Notes under the pieces: generated by a model
Databases searched by the model: none
The model's input: the letters and a program-made list of their open reading frames with translations, nothing else
What the model was told of the DNA's origin: nothing
Position numbers and translations under genes: made by a program
Assembly: GCA_016786745.1 (NCBI GenBank)
Contig: JAEUVS010000081.1
Span: 1 to 43,703 of the forward strand
Direction: 5' to 3'
From: Chitinophagaceae bacterium
GTDB taxonomy: Bacteria > Bacteroidota > Bacteroidia > Chitinophagales > Chitinophagaceae
DNA length: 43,703 bases
Part shown: piece by piece, positions 9,295-17,198 of the stretch
Layout: the number at the start of each line of letters is the position of its first letter
Position numbering within the stretch: the stretch's first letter is position 1

Positions 9295-9321
9295 AAAAGC
9301 AGGTTGTTTGACCTGCTTTTT
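9295..9321. terminator. bidirectional terminator between convergent genes
   Basis: A perfect 10-bp stem AAAAGCAGGT / ACCTGCTTTT (9295-9304, 9311-9320) has a 6-nt loop. T residues follow on the plus strand, and the A-rich start of the stem gives a T run on the minus strand. It separates the TIGR03118 gene (stop 9266) from the methyltransferase gene (stop 9333) and can serve both. Confidence 0.85.
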
Positions 9322-9332
9322 CGTTTTATATT

Positions 9333-10001
9333 CTATTTCGATTTGATTGCGGTGATAACAACGTAAGCATTTTTTATCACGATGTCATCCATCTTTACAT
9401 CTTCATCATCTTTCTCAACGGTCTGAATTACTTCAAATCCATTGTCAGCAAGTAATTGCGCCACATCCTCGTGAGTAAATAAGTTGAAACCGTATTTGGT
9501 AACAGGCATTTGCTCCATCACCTGTTTCGGTCTCATCGAAACAATAAGCAGCCCGTTATCCTTCAACGTTCTCTTTATTCCACTCAATACTTTGGTGGCA
9601 TCCTGCCAGAAATAAATCGTATTTACCGTGAATATTTTGTCAAATAGCCCATCCTGGAAGGGAACATGATGAGCATCAGCCCTGAGAAATAAAGCGCGCC
9701 CGCTTTGAACCCATTTCGCGTTTAGAAGAATCGATTCATCAACCATCTCGAGTGACGTGTCGCATCCAAAATATTTAATGGATTTATCAGACAACAAAAT
9801 GTCATTCACAAAAAATCCATTGCCCATCCCTATTTCAAGCACCTGGTCGTTTTCAGACAGACGCAGCTCTTTTATCGCCTCCAGGTTCATCAGGCGATTA
9901 CCCTTATTCATCTTTCCGGCGACATCCTTGCCGAGCATTCCGTTCGGGTGACGAAGTTGTTCCGCAAAAGCCTTATATCGTTGTTCCTTACTTTCCTGCA
10001 T
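9333..10001 (-). CDS. class I SAM-dependent methyltransferase
   Basis: From the ATG at 10001 the protein has 222 residues. The SAM-binding motif I is LEIGMGNG (55-62). Acidic motif II (FGCDTSLEMVDES), the D-A-H motif (LRADAHHVPF) and KIFTVNTIYFW follow in the usual order for methyltransferase domain 11/25 proteins. It has no signal peptide, so it is cytoplasmic. The substrate is unknown. The upstream TTG at 10025 is rejected as start because the -7 element at 10033-10040 puts transcription start at about the same place. From the ATG the leader is about 25 nt. It is a likely member of the LuxR-island regulon and diverges from the DUF4242 gene. Confidence 0.9.
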   Translation of the reverse strand: MQESKEQRYKAFAEQLRHPNGMLGKDVAGKMNKGNRLMNLEAIKELRLSENDQVLEIGMGNGFFVNDILLSDKSIKYFGCDTSLEMVDESILLNAKWVQSGRALFLRADAHHVPFQDGLFDKIFTVNTIYFWQDATKVLSGIKRTLKDNGLLIVSMRPKQVMEQMPVTKYGFNLFTHEDVAQLLADNGFEVIQTVEKDDEDVKMDDIVIKNAYVVITAIKSK

Positions 10002-10032
10002 AATTGTACGTATTGAATTCTTCAAATGTTTG

Positions 10033-10082
10033 CAAATGTAAAGGCAACCGGCTTCTGTTTGGCAGTTAAAGTTCCCTATTTA
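10033..10082 (-). promoter_or_regulatory. LuxR-island promoter with one operator box (methyltransferase gene)
   Basis: On the minus strand the box TAAATAGGG (10082-10074) lies exactly 41 bp before the last G of TACATTTG (10040-10033), a perfect TAnnTTTG -7 element. A second box is not present in the same orientation 22 bp upstream. Instead, the first box of the divergent DUF4242 promoter (10096-10104) sits at that very offset in the opposite orientation, so the two promoters may share a bound regulator. Confidence 0.68.
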
Positions 10083-10095
10083 GTCTCTTCGTTAT

Positions 10096-10167
10096 AAAAT
10101 GAGGCATCGCGTGGCTTAAAATGGGGCAAAGCCCTTAACGCCGGGCCTCGAATTCATATTTGTTTTG
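10096..10167 (+). promoter_or_regulatory. LuxR-island promoter with paired operator boxes (DUF4242 gene)
   Basis: The boxes are AAAATGAGG (10096-10104) and AAAATGGGG (10118-10126), direct repeats 22 bp apart. TTGTTTTG (10160-10167) fits TAnnTTTG at seven of eight positions, and its last G lies exactly 41 bp after the second box. The ATG follows 25 bp later. A second -7 candidate, CATATTTG (10155-10162), overlaps it but breaks the 41-bp rule kept by the other three promoters. Confidence 0.68.
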
Positions 10168-10191
10168 CATCCGTAATTAAAAAAAACAAGT

Positions 10192-10818
10192 ATGAAAGCA
10201 ATCGCAGTAACAGTTGTATTAATGGCCATGAGTATGGTGTCACTTAGTGTAAAGGCGCAGGCAGGGGATGATATTATTGATTCCGGAAAACCTTCTCTTT
10301 ATATCGACGTTCACCATATGGGCGCAGGAAAAGTGCACGCGGCAGATGTTGCCGGAGCGCATCAGAAAGATCTGGCTGTACAGGGAAAGTATGGCGTAAA
10401 TTTTATGAAGTATTGGGTTGATGAAAAAGCAGGAAATATTTATTGCCTGGCTTCAGCATTCGATTCAACGGCTATCCGCAGGGCGCATAACGAGGCGCAT
10501 GGTCTTTTGCCCGACCATATACACATCGTAAGCCCTGGCGAAGAAGCGGCAGCGAAGGGTGGCAAACGCCTGTTTCTCGATATTCATCAGTTCGGCCCTG
10601 GCAAAGTTTCAGCAGCAGATGTTGCAGGCGCGCACCAGAAAGATCTGGCAGTGCAGAAAAAGTATGGTGTAAACTTTATTAATTATTGGGTTGACGAAAG
10701 CACCGGTGTTGTGATGTGTTTATCTGAAGCAAAGGATAGTAAGTCGATCCAGGCGACACACAAAGAAGCTCATGGATTGATGCCCTCATCCATTCAGCAG
10801 GTTCAGGAAGGGAAATAA
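10192..10818 (+). CDS. secreted protein with two tandem DUF4242 domains
   Basis: This 208-residue protein has a signal peptide, with probable cleavage after KAQA near residue 24. Two copies of the DUF4242 domain follow (about 36-113 and 126-204, period about 90 residues). Each copy contains D(V/I)H, GKV.AADVAGAHQKDLAVQ.KYGVNF, YWVDE and EAHGLMP-like segments, so His residues and a Cys recur at matching positions. DUF4242 includes the nickel-binding protein SCO4226 of Streptomyces. Single-domain cytoplasmic members are usual, so the export leader and the duplication are unusual. The two copies are also similar at DNA level, which points to a fairly recent internal duplication. The gene has a paired-box promoter and its own terminator, so it is probably a single-gene target of the LuxR regulator. 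Confidence 0.9.
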   Translation: MKAIAVTVVLMAMSMVSLSVKAQAGDDIIDSGKPSLYIDVHHMGAGKVHAADVAGAHQKDLAVQGKYGVNFMKYWVDEKAGNIYCLASAFDSTAIRRAHNEAHGLLPDHIHIVSPGEEAAAKGGKRLFLDIHQFGPGKVSAADVAGAHQKDLAVQKKYGVNFINYWVDESTGVVMCLSEAKDSKSIQATHKEAHGLMPSSIQQVQEGK

Positions 10819-10853
10819 GAATTGGTTTTTATTTACGCTTCAGTTGGTTTTGT

Positions 10854-10880
10854 GCCCTGCGTTAAAGCAGGGCCTTTTTT
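10854..10880 (+). terminator. Rho-independent terminator of the DUF4242 gene
   Basis: The stem GCCCTGC / GCAGGGC (10854-10860, 10867-10873) has a GTTAAA loop and is followed by C and six T residues (10875-10880). The minus strand has no matching T run, so it serves the plus-strand gene ending at 10818. Confidence 0.85.
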
Positions 10881-10881
10881 G

Positions 10882-12213
10882 TCAGTTTAATAACTTGTTG
10901 GCAAGTTTCGTGCGCCAGCTATACACATTTTTCATCGCCGGCAGTTTTGTAAGCGCGTCAGTGCACTCGTTCGTAACCTGGGTTTCATTCAAATTAACCG
11001 CTTCGAGTTTGGTCAGAGGTGTCAGCAACGAACAAATTTCATCAGAAATATTATTTTTCTCCAACCGCAGCTTCGAAAGATTTCTCATTAAAGGAAGAAT
11101 TTCGAGTTCTTTCGCAGTTAGACCATTGTCGGAAACATTCAGCCAGAGAATATTTGGCGCTACGGCTTTCAAATCATCACTCGCTGAGATAAACTTATCT
11201 TTCGACCCCGGTGGCAAGGTCACATCAAGCATAACCGGGCGCTTAAACATAATTCTGACGTTTACTCCTTTCTCACGCAGATTTTCAACCGCCCTAATAT
11301 CAATGGTGTCAGGGATATCCGCGTAGGCCTCCGGATCAGGTAACTCGTCACCAGCATTATCATTTGTCAAATGAAGAATAGCGGTAACCGCACCAGTAAC
11401 CTCCGAAGCGTTTTTAAGCTGCACAAATTTTTGACCTTTCGTCAACATCCCTTTTTCAATCCACCATTTCAAAACAGTTGCTTCATTTTTGGTGAGCGGT
11501 GGTTTACCATCTGCGGGCATAAAATCTTCGTGTGAAGGATCAAGCAAAACACGTTTGATAATTTCACTTTCAGCCGCATTGCCTTCTACGGCGCCCGGCC
11601 CGCTTTTGCCTCCTTTCTGTATATCTGCAATAGATTCGAGCGACAACCTTCCTTTCTTTTTTCCCTGCCTGTGACATTGCACACACTTCTTCGTTAAAAC
11701 AGGCTGCACCACATCTTCATACAGGTACACTTCGTTAACATTCTGCGGCTTCTCTCTTTTTTGTTCATTCAGTACGCGCAGGTTGATATAATCGCTGCCA
11801 TGAGTGAGGTTCGCTCCCTGGTGCCCGGTATATACAAGGAACATAATCATCAATGTGATAGAAGCAGTATACAACCCATGCGAAATGCGGATTCTTTTCT
11901 TAGCCCGTGGTAACTGCAATAACGATATTAACCCCGCGAACACCATAAGCACAATCCCAAATGTTCTGTGAGCGCTCAGCGTGTTCCGGTCGTAGTCGCC
12001 ACTAAATGATAATAGAAACCCCAATCCGACGGACAGTATCGAAAAAATAAAGCCGGTAAATACTACCAGCGGAACAATGCGCCTGCAGTAAGAAAATCTT
12101 CTATGATAACTGATAAGATCGAAGAAAAAGGCAAGGAGAAATATCCCGATAGGCAGATGCACTATTAAAGGGTGGAAGCGCCCGAAAAAATTGATGATGT
12201 CAGATAAAATCAT
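10882..12213 (-). CDS. DUF2231 / planctomycete-type cytochrome c / leucine-rich repeat membrane protein
   Basis: This 443-residue protein starts with four predicted membrane segments of a DUF2231-like domain (HPLIVHLPIGIFLLAFFFD at 14-32, then about 45-70, 83-100 and 115-130). A cytochrome domain of the PSCyt1 type follows, with CVQCH at 177-181 and FMPADGKPPLT as the distal Met region. The last 120 residues are leucine-rich repeats (LWLNVSDNGL, LSKLRLEKNNI, LEAVNLNETQV). It probably sits in the inner membrane and passes electrons. Its start overlaps the stop of the DUF1501 gene by 4 bp (ATGA), which implies translational coupling. It is the last gene of a three-gene minus-strand operon. Confidence 0.9.
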   Translation of the reverse strand: MILSDIINFFGRFHPLIVHLPIGIFLLAFFFDLISYHRRFSYCRRIVPLVVFTGFIFSILSVGLGFLLSFSGDYDRNTLSAHRTFGIVLMVFAGLISLLQLPRAKKRIRISHGLYTASITLMIMFLVYTGHQGANLTHGSDYINLRVLNEQKREKPQNVNEVYLYEDVVQPVLTKKCVQCHRQGKKKGRLSLESIADIQKGGKSGPGAVEGNAAESEIIKRVLLDPSHEDFMPADGKPPLTKNEATVLKWWIEKGMLTKGQKFVQLKNASEVTGAVTAILHLTNDNAGDELPDPEAYADIPDTIDIRAVENLREKGVNVRIMFKRPVMLDVTLPPGSKDKFISASDDLKAVAPNILWLNVSDNGLTAKELEILPLMRNLSKLRLEKNNISDEICSLLTPLTKLEAVNLNETQVTNECTDALTKLPAMKNVYSWRTKLANKLLN

Positions 12214-13730
12214 GCAAGAATTTCTTTAACAACTTTTCCGTGAACATCAGTGAGCCTGAACCGCCTCCCCTGGAATTTATATAAAAGGCGTTCGTGGTCT
12301 ATGCCCATCAAATGCAGCAAAGTCGCCTGGAAGTCGTGAACATGTACAGGATTTTTTGTGATATTATAACTGAAATCATCCGTTTCTCCGAAGGTAATAC
12401 CCGGTTTAACGCCTGCACCCGCCATCCACATAGTAAAACATCGCGGATGATGGTCGCGGCCATAGTCGTCCGCGGTCAGCTTTCCCTGCGAATACACAGT
12501 TCGGCCAAATTCTCCACCCCATACAACGAGAGTATCCTCCAGCAGTCCTCTTCGCTTCAGGTCCTTTATCAGGGCAGCAGTGGGTTGGTCGGTCGCTTCG
12601 CATTGTCCGGCAATACCCCTGGGAAGTCCGCCATGCTGGTCCCATCCCTGGTGATACAACTGCACAAATTTCACATCCTTCTCCAATAATTTTCTCGCGA
12701 GCAGGCAATTCGCTGCATATGTGCCCGCGTTCCTGCTGCCTGGCCCATACATTTCAAATACTTCATCGGGTTCATCACCCGCATCCATCACATCAGGCAC
12801 TGAAGTCTGCATCCTGAAGGCCATTTCATATTGAGCTATGCGCGCTTCAACTTCCGGATCACCATATGCGCCCGACTGCAACGCATTCAATTTTGATAAA
12901 TATTCCAGCATTTCTTTTCGCGCCGTACCATCATAACCCTCGGGATTGTTCAGGTATAAAACCGGATCTTTTCCTGACCTGAATTGAACACCCTGGTGCA
13001 TCGTGGGAAGAAAACCATTACCCCACAAGCGCGCATACAACGGTTGATCCTGCGGCGCATCTTTCGAAACAAGCACAATAAACGTTGGCAGATTTTTATT
13101 GTCGGAACCGAGTCCATAACTTATCCACGATCCGATACTCGGCCTGCCCGGTAACTGGTTTCCTGTCTGGAAAAAAGTAATCGCAGGATCATGATTGATC
13201 GCCTCCGAGTACAGCGATTTTATTATACATAGGTCATCTACAACTTCCGCCGTATGAGGCAAAAGTTCACTAACCCATGTTTGAGACTTTCCATGTGGCG
13301 AAAATTTATAAATAGAAGGCACCACTGGCAGCGAAGCCTGGCTCGCGCTCATACCTGTCAACCTCTGCCCCTTTCTAATAGAGTCAGGAAGATTTTGTCC
13401 AACCATTTTATACAGCCCGGGCTTGTAGTCAAAAGTCTCAAACTGGCTGGGTCCGCCACTCATAAAGAGATAAACAATACGTTTGGCCTTTGGCACCACA
13501 TGAGGGATCGCTCTTAATATTTGGCTTTCAAAATCACCGGACGCCGTTTCTGATACCAGGTCCGGACCTCCTTTTCCAAATAATTTGTTTTCCAATAGCG
13601 AACCTAGCGCAACGGCACCGAGACCAAGAGATGTTTTTGTAAGAAATGTGCGCCGGTCGAAGCTTTTGTTCAACGGGTTGAAATCCGGCGAAATAATCCT
13701 GAACGAGTCATTATGGTGATGGTGTGACAT
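12210..13730 (-). CDS. DUF1501 domain protein, Tat-exported
   Basis: This 506-residue protein has a Tat leader preceded by four consecutive His residues (SHHHHND near the start, then DRRTFLTKTSLGLGAVAL). The body has the alkaline-phosphatase-like fold features of DUF1501: IVYLFMSGGPSQFETFD, SLYSEAINHDPA, GLGSDNKNLPTFIVL, LYHQGWDQHGG, WGGEFGRT and GRDHHPRCFTMW. DUF1501 proteins are nearly always encoded beside DUF1549/DUF1553 cytochromes, as here. They belong to the sulfatase-like superfamily, but their substrate is unknown. It starts 3 bp after the DUF1553 gene and overlaps the next gene by 4 bp, so all three are one operon. Confidence 0.93.
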   Translation of the reverse strand: MSHHHHNDSFRIISPDFNPLNKSFDRRTFLTKTSLGLGAVALGSLLENKLFGKGGPDLVSETASGDFESQILRAIPHVVPKAKRIVYLFMSGGPSQFETFDYKPGLYKMVGQNLPDSIRKGQRLTGMSASQASLPVVPSIYKFSPHGKSQTWVSELLPHTAEVVDDLCIIKSLYSEAINHDPAITFFQTGNQLPGRPSIGSWISYGLGSDNKNLPTFIVLVSKDAPQDQPLYARLWGNGFLPTMHQGVQFRSGKDPVLYLNNPEGYDGTARKEMLEYLSKLNALQSGAYGDPEVEARIAQYEMAFRMQTSVPDVMDAGDEPDEVFEMYGPGSRNAGTYAANCLLARKLLEKDVKFVQLYHQGWDQHGGLPRGIAGQCEATDQPTAALIKDLKRRGLLEDTLVVWGGEFGRTVYSQGKLTADDYGRDHHPRCFTMWMAGAGVKPGITFGETDDFSYNITKNPVHVHDFQATLLHLMGIDHERLLYKFQGRRFRLTDVHGKVVKEILA

Positions 13731-13733
13731 GCG

Positions 13734-16700
13734 TTAACGTTTAATGAGTGTTGCATCAGAATTCATGATCGTACTGGCAACAACTGCGTTGGCAGCGATT
13801 ACAGCACGATCCATTGAAGGATCAACTCTATACTGTCCTGTCGTGAGCCAGCCTTTCGTTTTGGCAGGATGTTGCTTAAAATTGTCAAGTTGTTTTTGCC
13901 TTAGCTCACTTAACAACTCAATTATTTTTTCATCCGGGTGAACGCCGCAAAGTTTCCGGTAGGCAGTTTTTATCGCTTGTTTTGTGTCTGGTGTTTTTGT
14001 CATTTGTTCCCCGATCGCTCTCGACGCTTCGATAAATGCCGGATCGTTCATTGTCACCAGCGCCTGGAGTGGAGTATTCGTTTTTTGTCTCCTCACCACG
14101 CAATAAGAACGCGAGGGCGCATCGAAAGTAGATAGTGTGGGATGAGGTACCGAACGTTTGATAAGCACATAAAGGCTTCTTCGATACATTGCCTTACCTG
14201 TATCGGGAACGTATTTCATGCTATTGATCTCCCACAAACCTTCAGGCTGATAGGGCTTAACACTTTTTCCGCCAATGTCTTCAATGAGCAGTCCGCTTGC
14301 AGAAAGTGCATTATCGCGAATCATTTCTGCAGTCAGGCGATTGGAAGGCCCCCGTGATAACAGCCTGTTTTCCGGATCTTTTTCATAGCCCTCTTTTGTT
14401 GCTGCTGAACCCTGCCTGTACGTTGTGCTCATCACCATCAACTTCACAAGCGCTTTCACATCCCAGCCGGATTCTCTAAATCTTATTGCTAACCAGTCGA
14501 GCAGTTCGGGGTGACTTGGTAATTCACCCTGGTTGCCGAAGTCTTCCGTTGTTTTTACAATACCGGTTCCGAAGAAATTTTGCCAGTACCTGTTCACTGC
14601 AACGCGCGCTGTAAGCGGATGATCAGGATGAACGAGCCACTGAGCCAGGCCCAGCCTGTTTTTGGGAAAATCGGGCGGAAATGGCAAAATACTGTTCGGT
14701 GTATTGGGAAACACCTCTTCACCCGGCGCATCATACCTTCCTCTTTCTAAAATATAAGCCTTCTTACGTTCGGGCATCTCCTGCATAATCATCAATTCAG
14801 GAACATTTTCAGATGAGTCGGCAAGTGTTTTTCTCAATGCTCGCAATTGCTCCGCTTCTTTCAGCACCACATCGTTTTCCGCGCTGTTATAATAAGCGAG
14901 AAGAATTTGTTTTTGAGCCGCATTTAGTTCATTTGGGGATAGCGCGGTCAATTCATTCCATGAGGCTTTCCCACTCATCACTTTTATTTCAAACGGAGTG
15001 AGCGCCCTGTTATAAACAAGTATTTCGTCAACTTTTCCATTCTTCAAACCAAAACCTCTTCCCCACGCGCCAACCTGCAAACCCGGTTGAATGGCGCCAC
15101 CAAACGAAGCGGGATTAATTAAAATTTCTTTGGACAATTGGTCCATCGTTGTTTCCATCGGAAGTTCTTCACCGTCGGCATACAACTTCAATCCACCAGC
15201 TTTTGAAGAGCCGTCATACGTAATGAAAAGAGTTATCCATTTCTCTCTCGGAATATTTTCCCGCGTGAGCTTCGTAATCGCGTTTGAAGGCGCTGCGTGC
15301 GACATGCCCAATTCCAGCCTGTCATTTTTAAGATAGAGATGATAGCCCCTGAAATTATACAACCGTTCCATAAAACTTTTATGGAGTATCACGCCCTCTT
15401 TTAAATCCTGTGGAATAAACACTTTTATACCGATGCTGAAATAATCCGATTTCCTGAATAGTCCCACTTCTTTCAAATCAAGTGAAGCATCGCCGTCCAT
15501 CAATAATGCCTTGCCTTTTTCCGTATTTACAAAAGTTGGTGCAGGCGCTGATCCGCCGGTTTCCAATTTCATCTTTCCTTCGCTCTTCGCTCTCGCGCTG
15601 TTTCTTAATGTGCCATCGTCGAACGTATAGTAGCCCTGCAGATTTTTCGTGGAAACGTTTCGCGCGAGGGATTTTTTGTATTCGCCACTCTGCAGCCAAT
15701 GTTCCAGGCCCTTCGTGTCAGTCTTAAGCTTTTCAATTTTCACTTCCTGCGAATCAATCTGCCCTTTTATAAAAGACAATATCTTCTCTGCCTGTTTATC
15801 AGGTAGCATCAATGTGGGGGAAGGGATCGCATCGTCGAACGAAATCTGTCCGGCTTCCTTTACGTTGTTAAAAAAGCTGAACAGTTCATAGAAATTTTTT
15901 TGGGAGATAGGATCGTACTTATGGTCATGGCAACGCGCACAACCCACCGATAATCCCATCAATCCATCGCCAAGAGTAATCGTCCTGTCCACAACATACT
16001 CAGCCTGGAATTCTTCTTCAATAATTCCTCCTTCCATATTCTGGGGATGATTCCTGTTGAAAGCGGTCGCGATAATCATGTCTTTTGTCGGGTTCTTCAC
16101 CAGGTCGCCGGCAAGCTGCTCCTTTAGAAATTCGTCGTACCGCATATTTTTATTAAAGGCATTGATCACCCAGTCGCGGTAGGGCGACATATCTCTCAGC
16201 CTGTCTACGGTATAACCATGTGAATCGGCAAACCTGGCTACATCGAGCCAGTCTACCGCCATGCGCTCCCCATAATGTTTCGATGCCAGGAGCCTGTCGA
16301 CCTGCTTCTCGTAAGCGTTAGGGGAATTGTCTGATAGGAAATCATCTAATTCTTTCAGCGATGGCGGTAACCCGGTGACATCAAATGAAAGCCGTCGCAA
16401 TAATTCTTCTTTAGTCGCTGACGGAGAAAAAGTTAGACTTTCTTCTTCGAGCCTGAGCAGTATGAAATTGTCGATTTCATTCGATACTTCTTTTTCATGT
16501 TCTACTTTTGGCGGCTTTTGTTCTCCTGGTTTTACGAATGCCCAGTGTGGCTTGTAAACAGCGCCGTCTTCGATCCATTTAACAAGAATGGCTTTTTCTT
16601 TCGCGTTGAGTTGAAGATGTGATTTTGGATTCGGCATCATATACTCGGGGTCGTCGGACATGATGCGGTAAAAAAGCTCGCTATTGTTAAGATCACCCGG

Positions 16701-16991
16701 ATCAATTGCTACTTTCCCTGGATTATCAGGAAGATCGCCATATGCTGAGGAAGATATGTCAAGGCGCAGTCCCGCTTCCTGCTTTTGCTTGTCGGGGCCG
16801 TGACAGGCGAAGCATTTATCAGAAAGTATGGGCTTTACATGCTGGTTATAATCTAATTTCCCCGGTAGTTTTTTGTATGCAATTTTCACATCGTCCGGCA
16901 GATCCGGACCGCAGGATGACAGGGCCACAACCAGTGCGAGATAAAAGGAGAATGTTGGTTTTGAAAGGCGGTAAAATGACAGGCTCGGCAT
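13734..16991 (-). CDS. PSCyt1-DUF1549-LamG-DUF1553 lipoprotein (planctomycete-type cytochrome)
   Basis: This 1085-residue protein has a lipoprotein leader (LSSC, Cys27). The domains in order are a PSCyt1 haem domain with CFACH (60-64), DUF1549 (about 155-390, with GMERMAVDWLD-like and DSHGYTVDR segments and a second haem motif in GCARCHDHKYDPIS), a LamG/concanavalin-like insert (about 440-665: YYTFDDGTLRNSA, KVDEILVYNRALTPFE) and DUF1553 (about 785-1035: RLGLAQWLVHPDHPLTARVAVNRYWQ, EDFGNQGELPSHPELLDWLA, RRSLYVLIKRSVPHP). These large proteins are abundant in Planctomycetes and are linked to polysaccharide use. The LamG insert could bind a glycan. It is the first gene of the operon, and a GAAGGAA sequence precedes the ATG. 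Confidence 0.93.
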   Translation of the reverse strand: MPSLSFYRLSKPTFSFYLALVVALSSCGPDLPDDVKIAYKKLPGKLDYNQHVKPILSDKCFACHGPDKQKQEAGLRLDISSSAYGDLPDNPGKVAIDPGDLNNSELFYRIMSDDPEYMMPNPKSHLQLNAKEKAILVKWIEDGAVYKPHWAFVKPGEQKPPKVEHEKEVSNEIDNFILLRLEEESLTFSPSATKEELLRRLSFDVTGLPPSLKELDDFLSDNSPNAYEKQVDRLLASKHYGERMAVDWLDVARFADSHGYTVDRLRDMSPYRDWVINAFNKNMRYDEFLKEQLAGDLVKNPTKDMIIATAFNRNHPQNMEGGIIEEEFQAEYVVDRTITLGDGLMGLSVGCARCHDHKYDPISQKNFYELFSFFNNVKEAGQISFDDAIPSPTLMLPDKQAEKILSFIKGQIDSQEVKIEKLKTDTKGLEHWLQSGEYKKSLARNVSTKNLQGYYTFDDGTLRNSARAKSEGKMKLETGGSAPAPTFVNTEKGKALLMDGDASLDLKEVGLFRKSDYFSIGIKVFIPQDLKEGVILHKSFMERLYNFRGYHLYLKNDRLELGMSHAAPSNAITKLTRENIPREKWITLFITYDGSSKAGGLKLYADGEELPMETTMDQLSKEILINPASFGGAIQPGLQVGAWGRGFGLKNGKVDEILVYNRALTPFEIKVMSGKASWNELTALSPNELNAAQKQILLAYYNSAENDVVLKEAEQLRALRKTLADSSENVPELMIMQEMPERKKAYILERGRYDAPGEEVFPNTPNSILPFPPDFPKNRLGLAQWLVHPDHPLTARVAVNRYWQNFFGTGIVKTTEDFGNQGELPSHPELLDWLAIRFRESGWDVKALVKLMVMSTTYRQGSAATKEGYEKDPENRLLSRGPSNRLTAEMIRDNALSASGLLIEDIGGKSVKPYQPEGLWEINSMKYVPDTGKAMYRRSLYVLIKRSVPHPTLSTFDAPSRSYCVVRRQKTNTPLQALVTMNDPAFIEASRAIGEQMTKTPDTKQAIKTAYRKLCGVHPDEKIIELLSELRQKQLDNFKQHPAKTKGWLTTGQYRVDPSMDRAVIAANAVVASTIMNSDATLIKR

Positions 16992-17097
16992 TCGTTTCCT
17001 TCAGTCAATTTTCAAAAAATGACGTCCCTACGAATTTAAAATTTTAATTAGTATAAAGGGGCGATTCGATTGTCCATTTTCCGCGCACCCGTACAGT

Positions 17098-17121
17098 GAA
17101 GTGTTCGTTTCCGCACACTTC
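17098..17121. repeat. inverted repeat in the divergent 16992-17198 intergenic region
   Basis: GAAGTGT (17098-17104) and ACACTTC (17115-17121) form a perfect 7-bp inverted repeat with a 10-bp spacer. They lie between the divergent planctomycete-type operon and the permease gene. It could be an operator or an mRNA hairpin in the permease leader. I see no T run, so it is not a standard terminator. The rest of this 207-bp region holds no gene I can support. Confidence 0.3.
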
Positions 17122-17198
17122 CGGATTGCGCATGATCGCTCAAATGCTTACCAGGAAAGGCTTTCACCGATTGGCATGTTCGTTGAGCGATACCGGGT

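Noticed and set aside
10002..10025. TTG start giving the methyltransferase eight more residues
   Set aside because: The -7 element at 10033-10040 puts transcription start at about 10026, which leaves no leader for this TTG. The ATG at 10001 fits.
10192..10818. Direct DNA repeats as a mobile-element or CRISPR-like repeat
   Set aside because: The repeat lies in frame within one gene and corresponds to two protein domains, so it is a domain duplication.
13711..13730. His run at the start of the DUF1501 protein as a cloning tag
   Set aside because: It has only four His residues followed by a natural Asn-Asp and Tat leader, with no vector-like sequence around it. It is a native feature.
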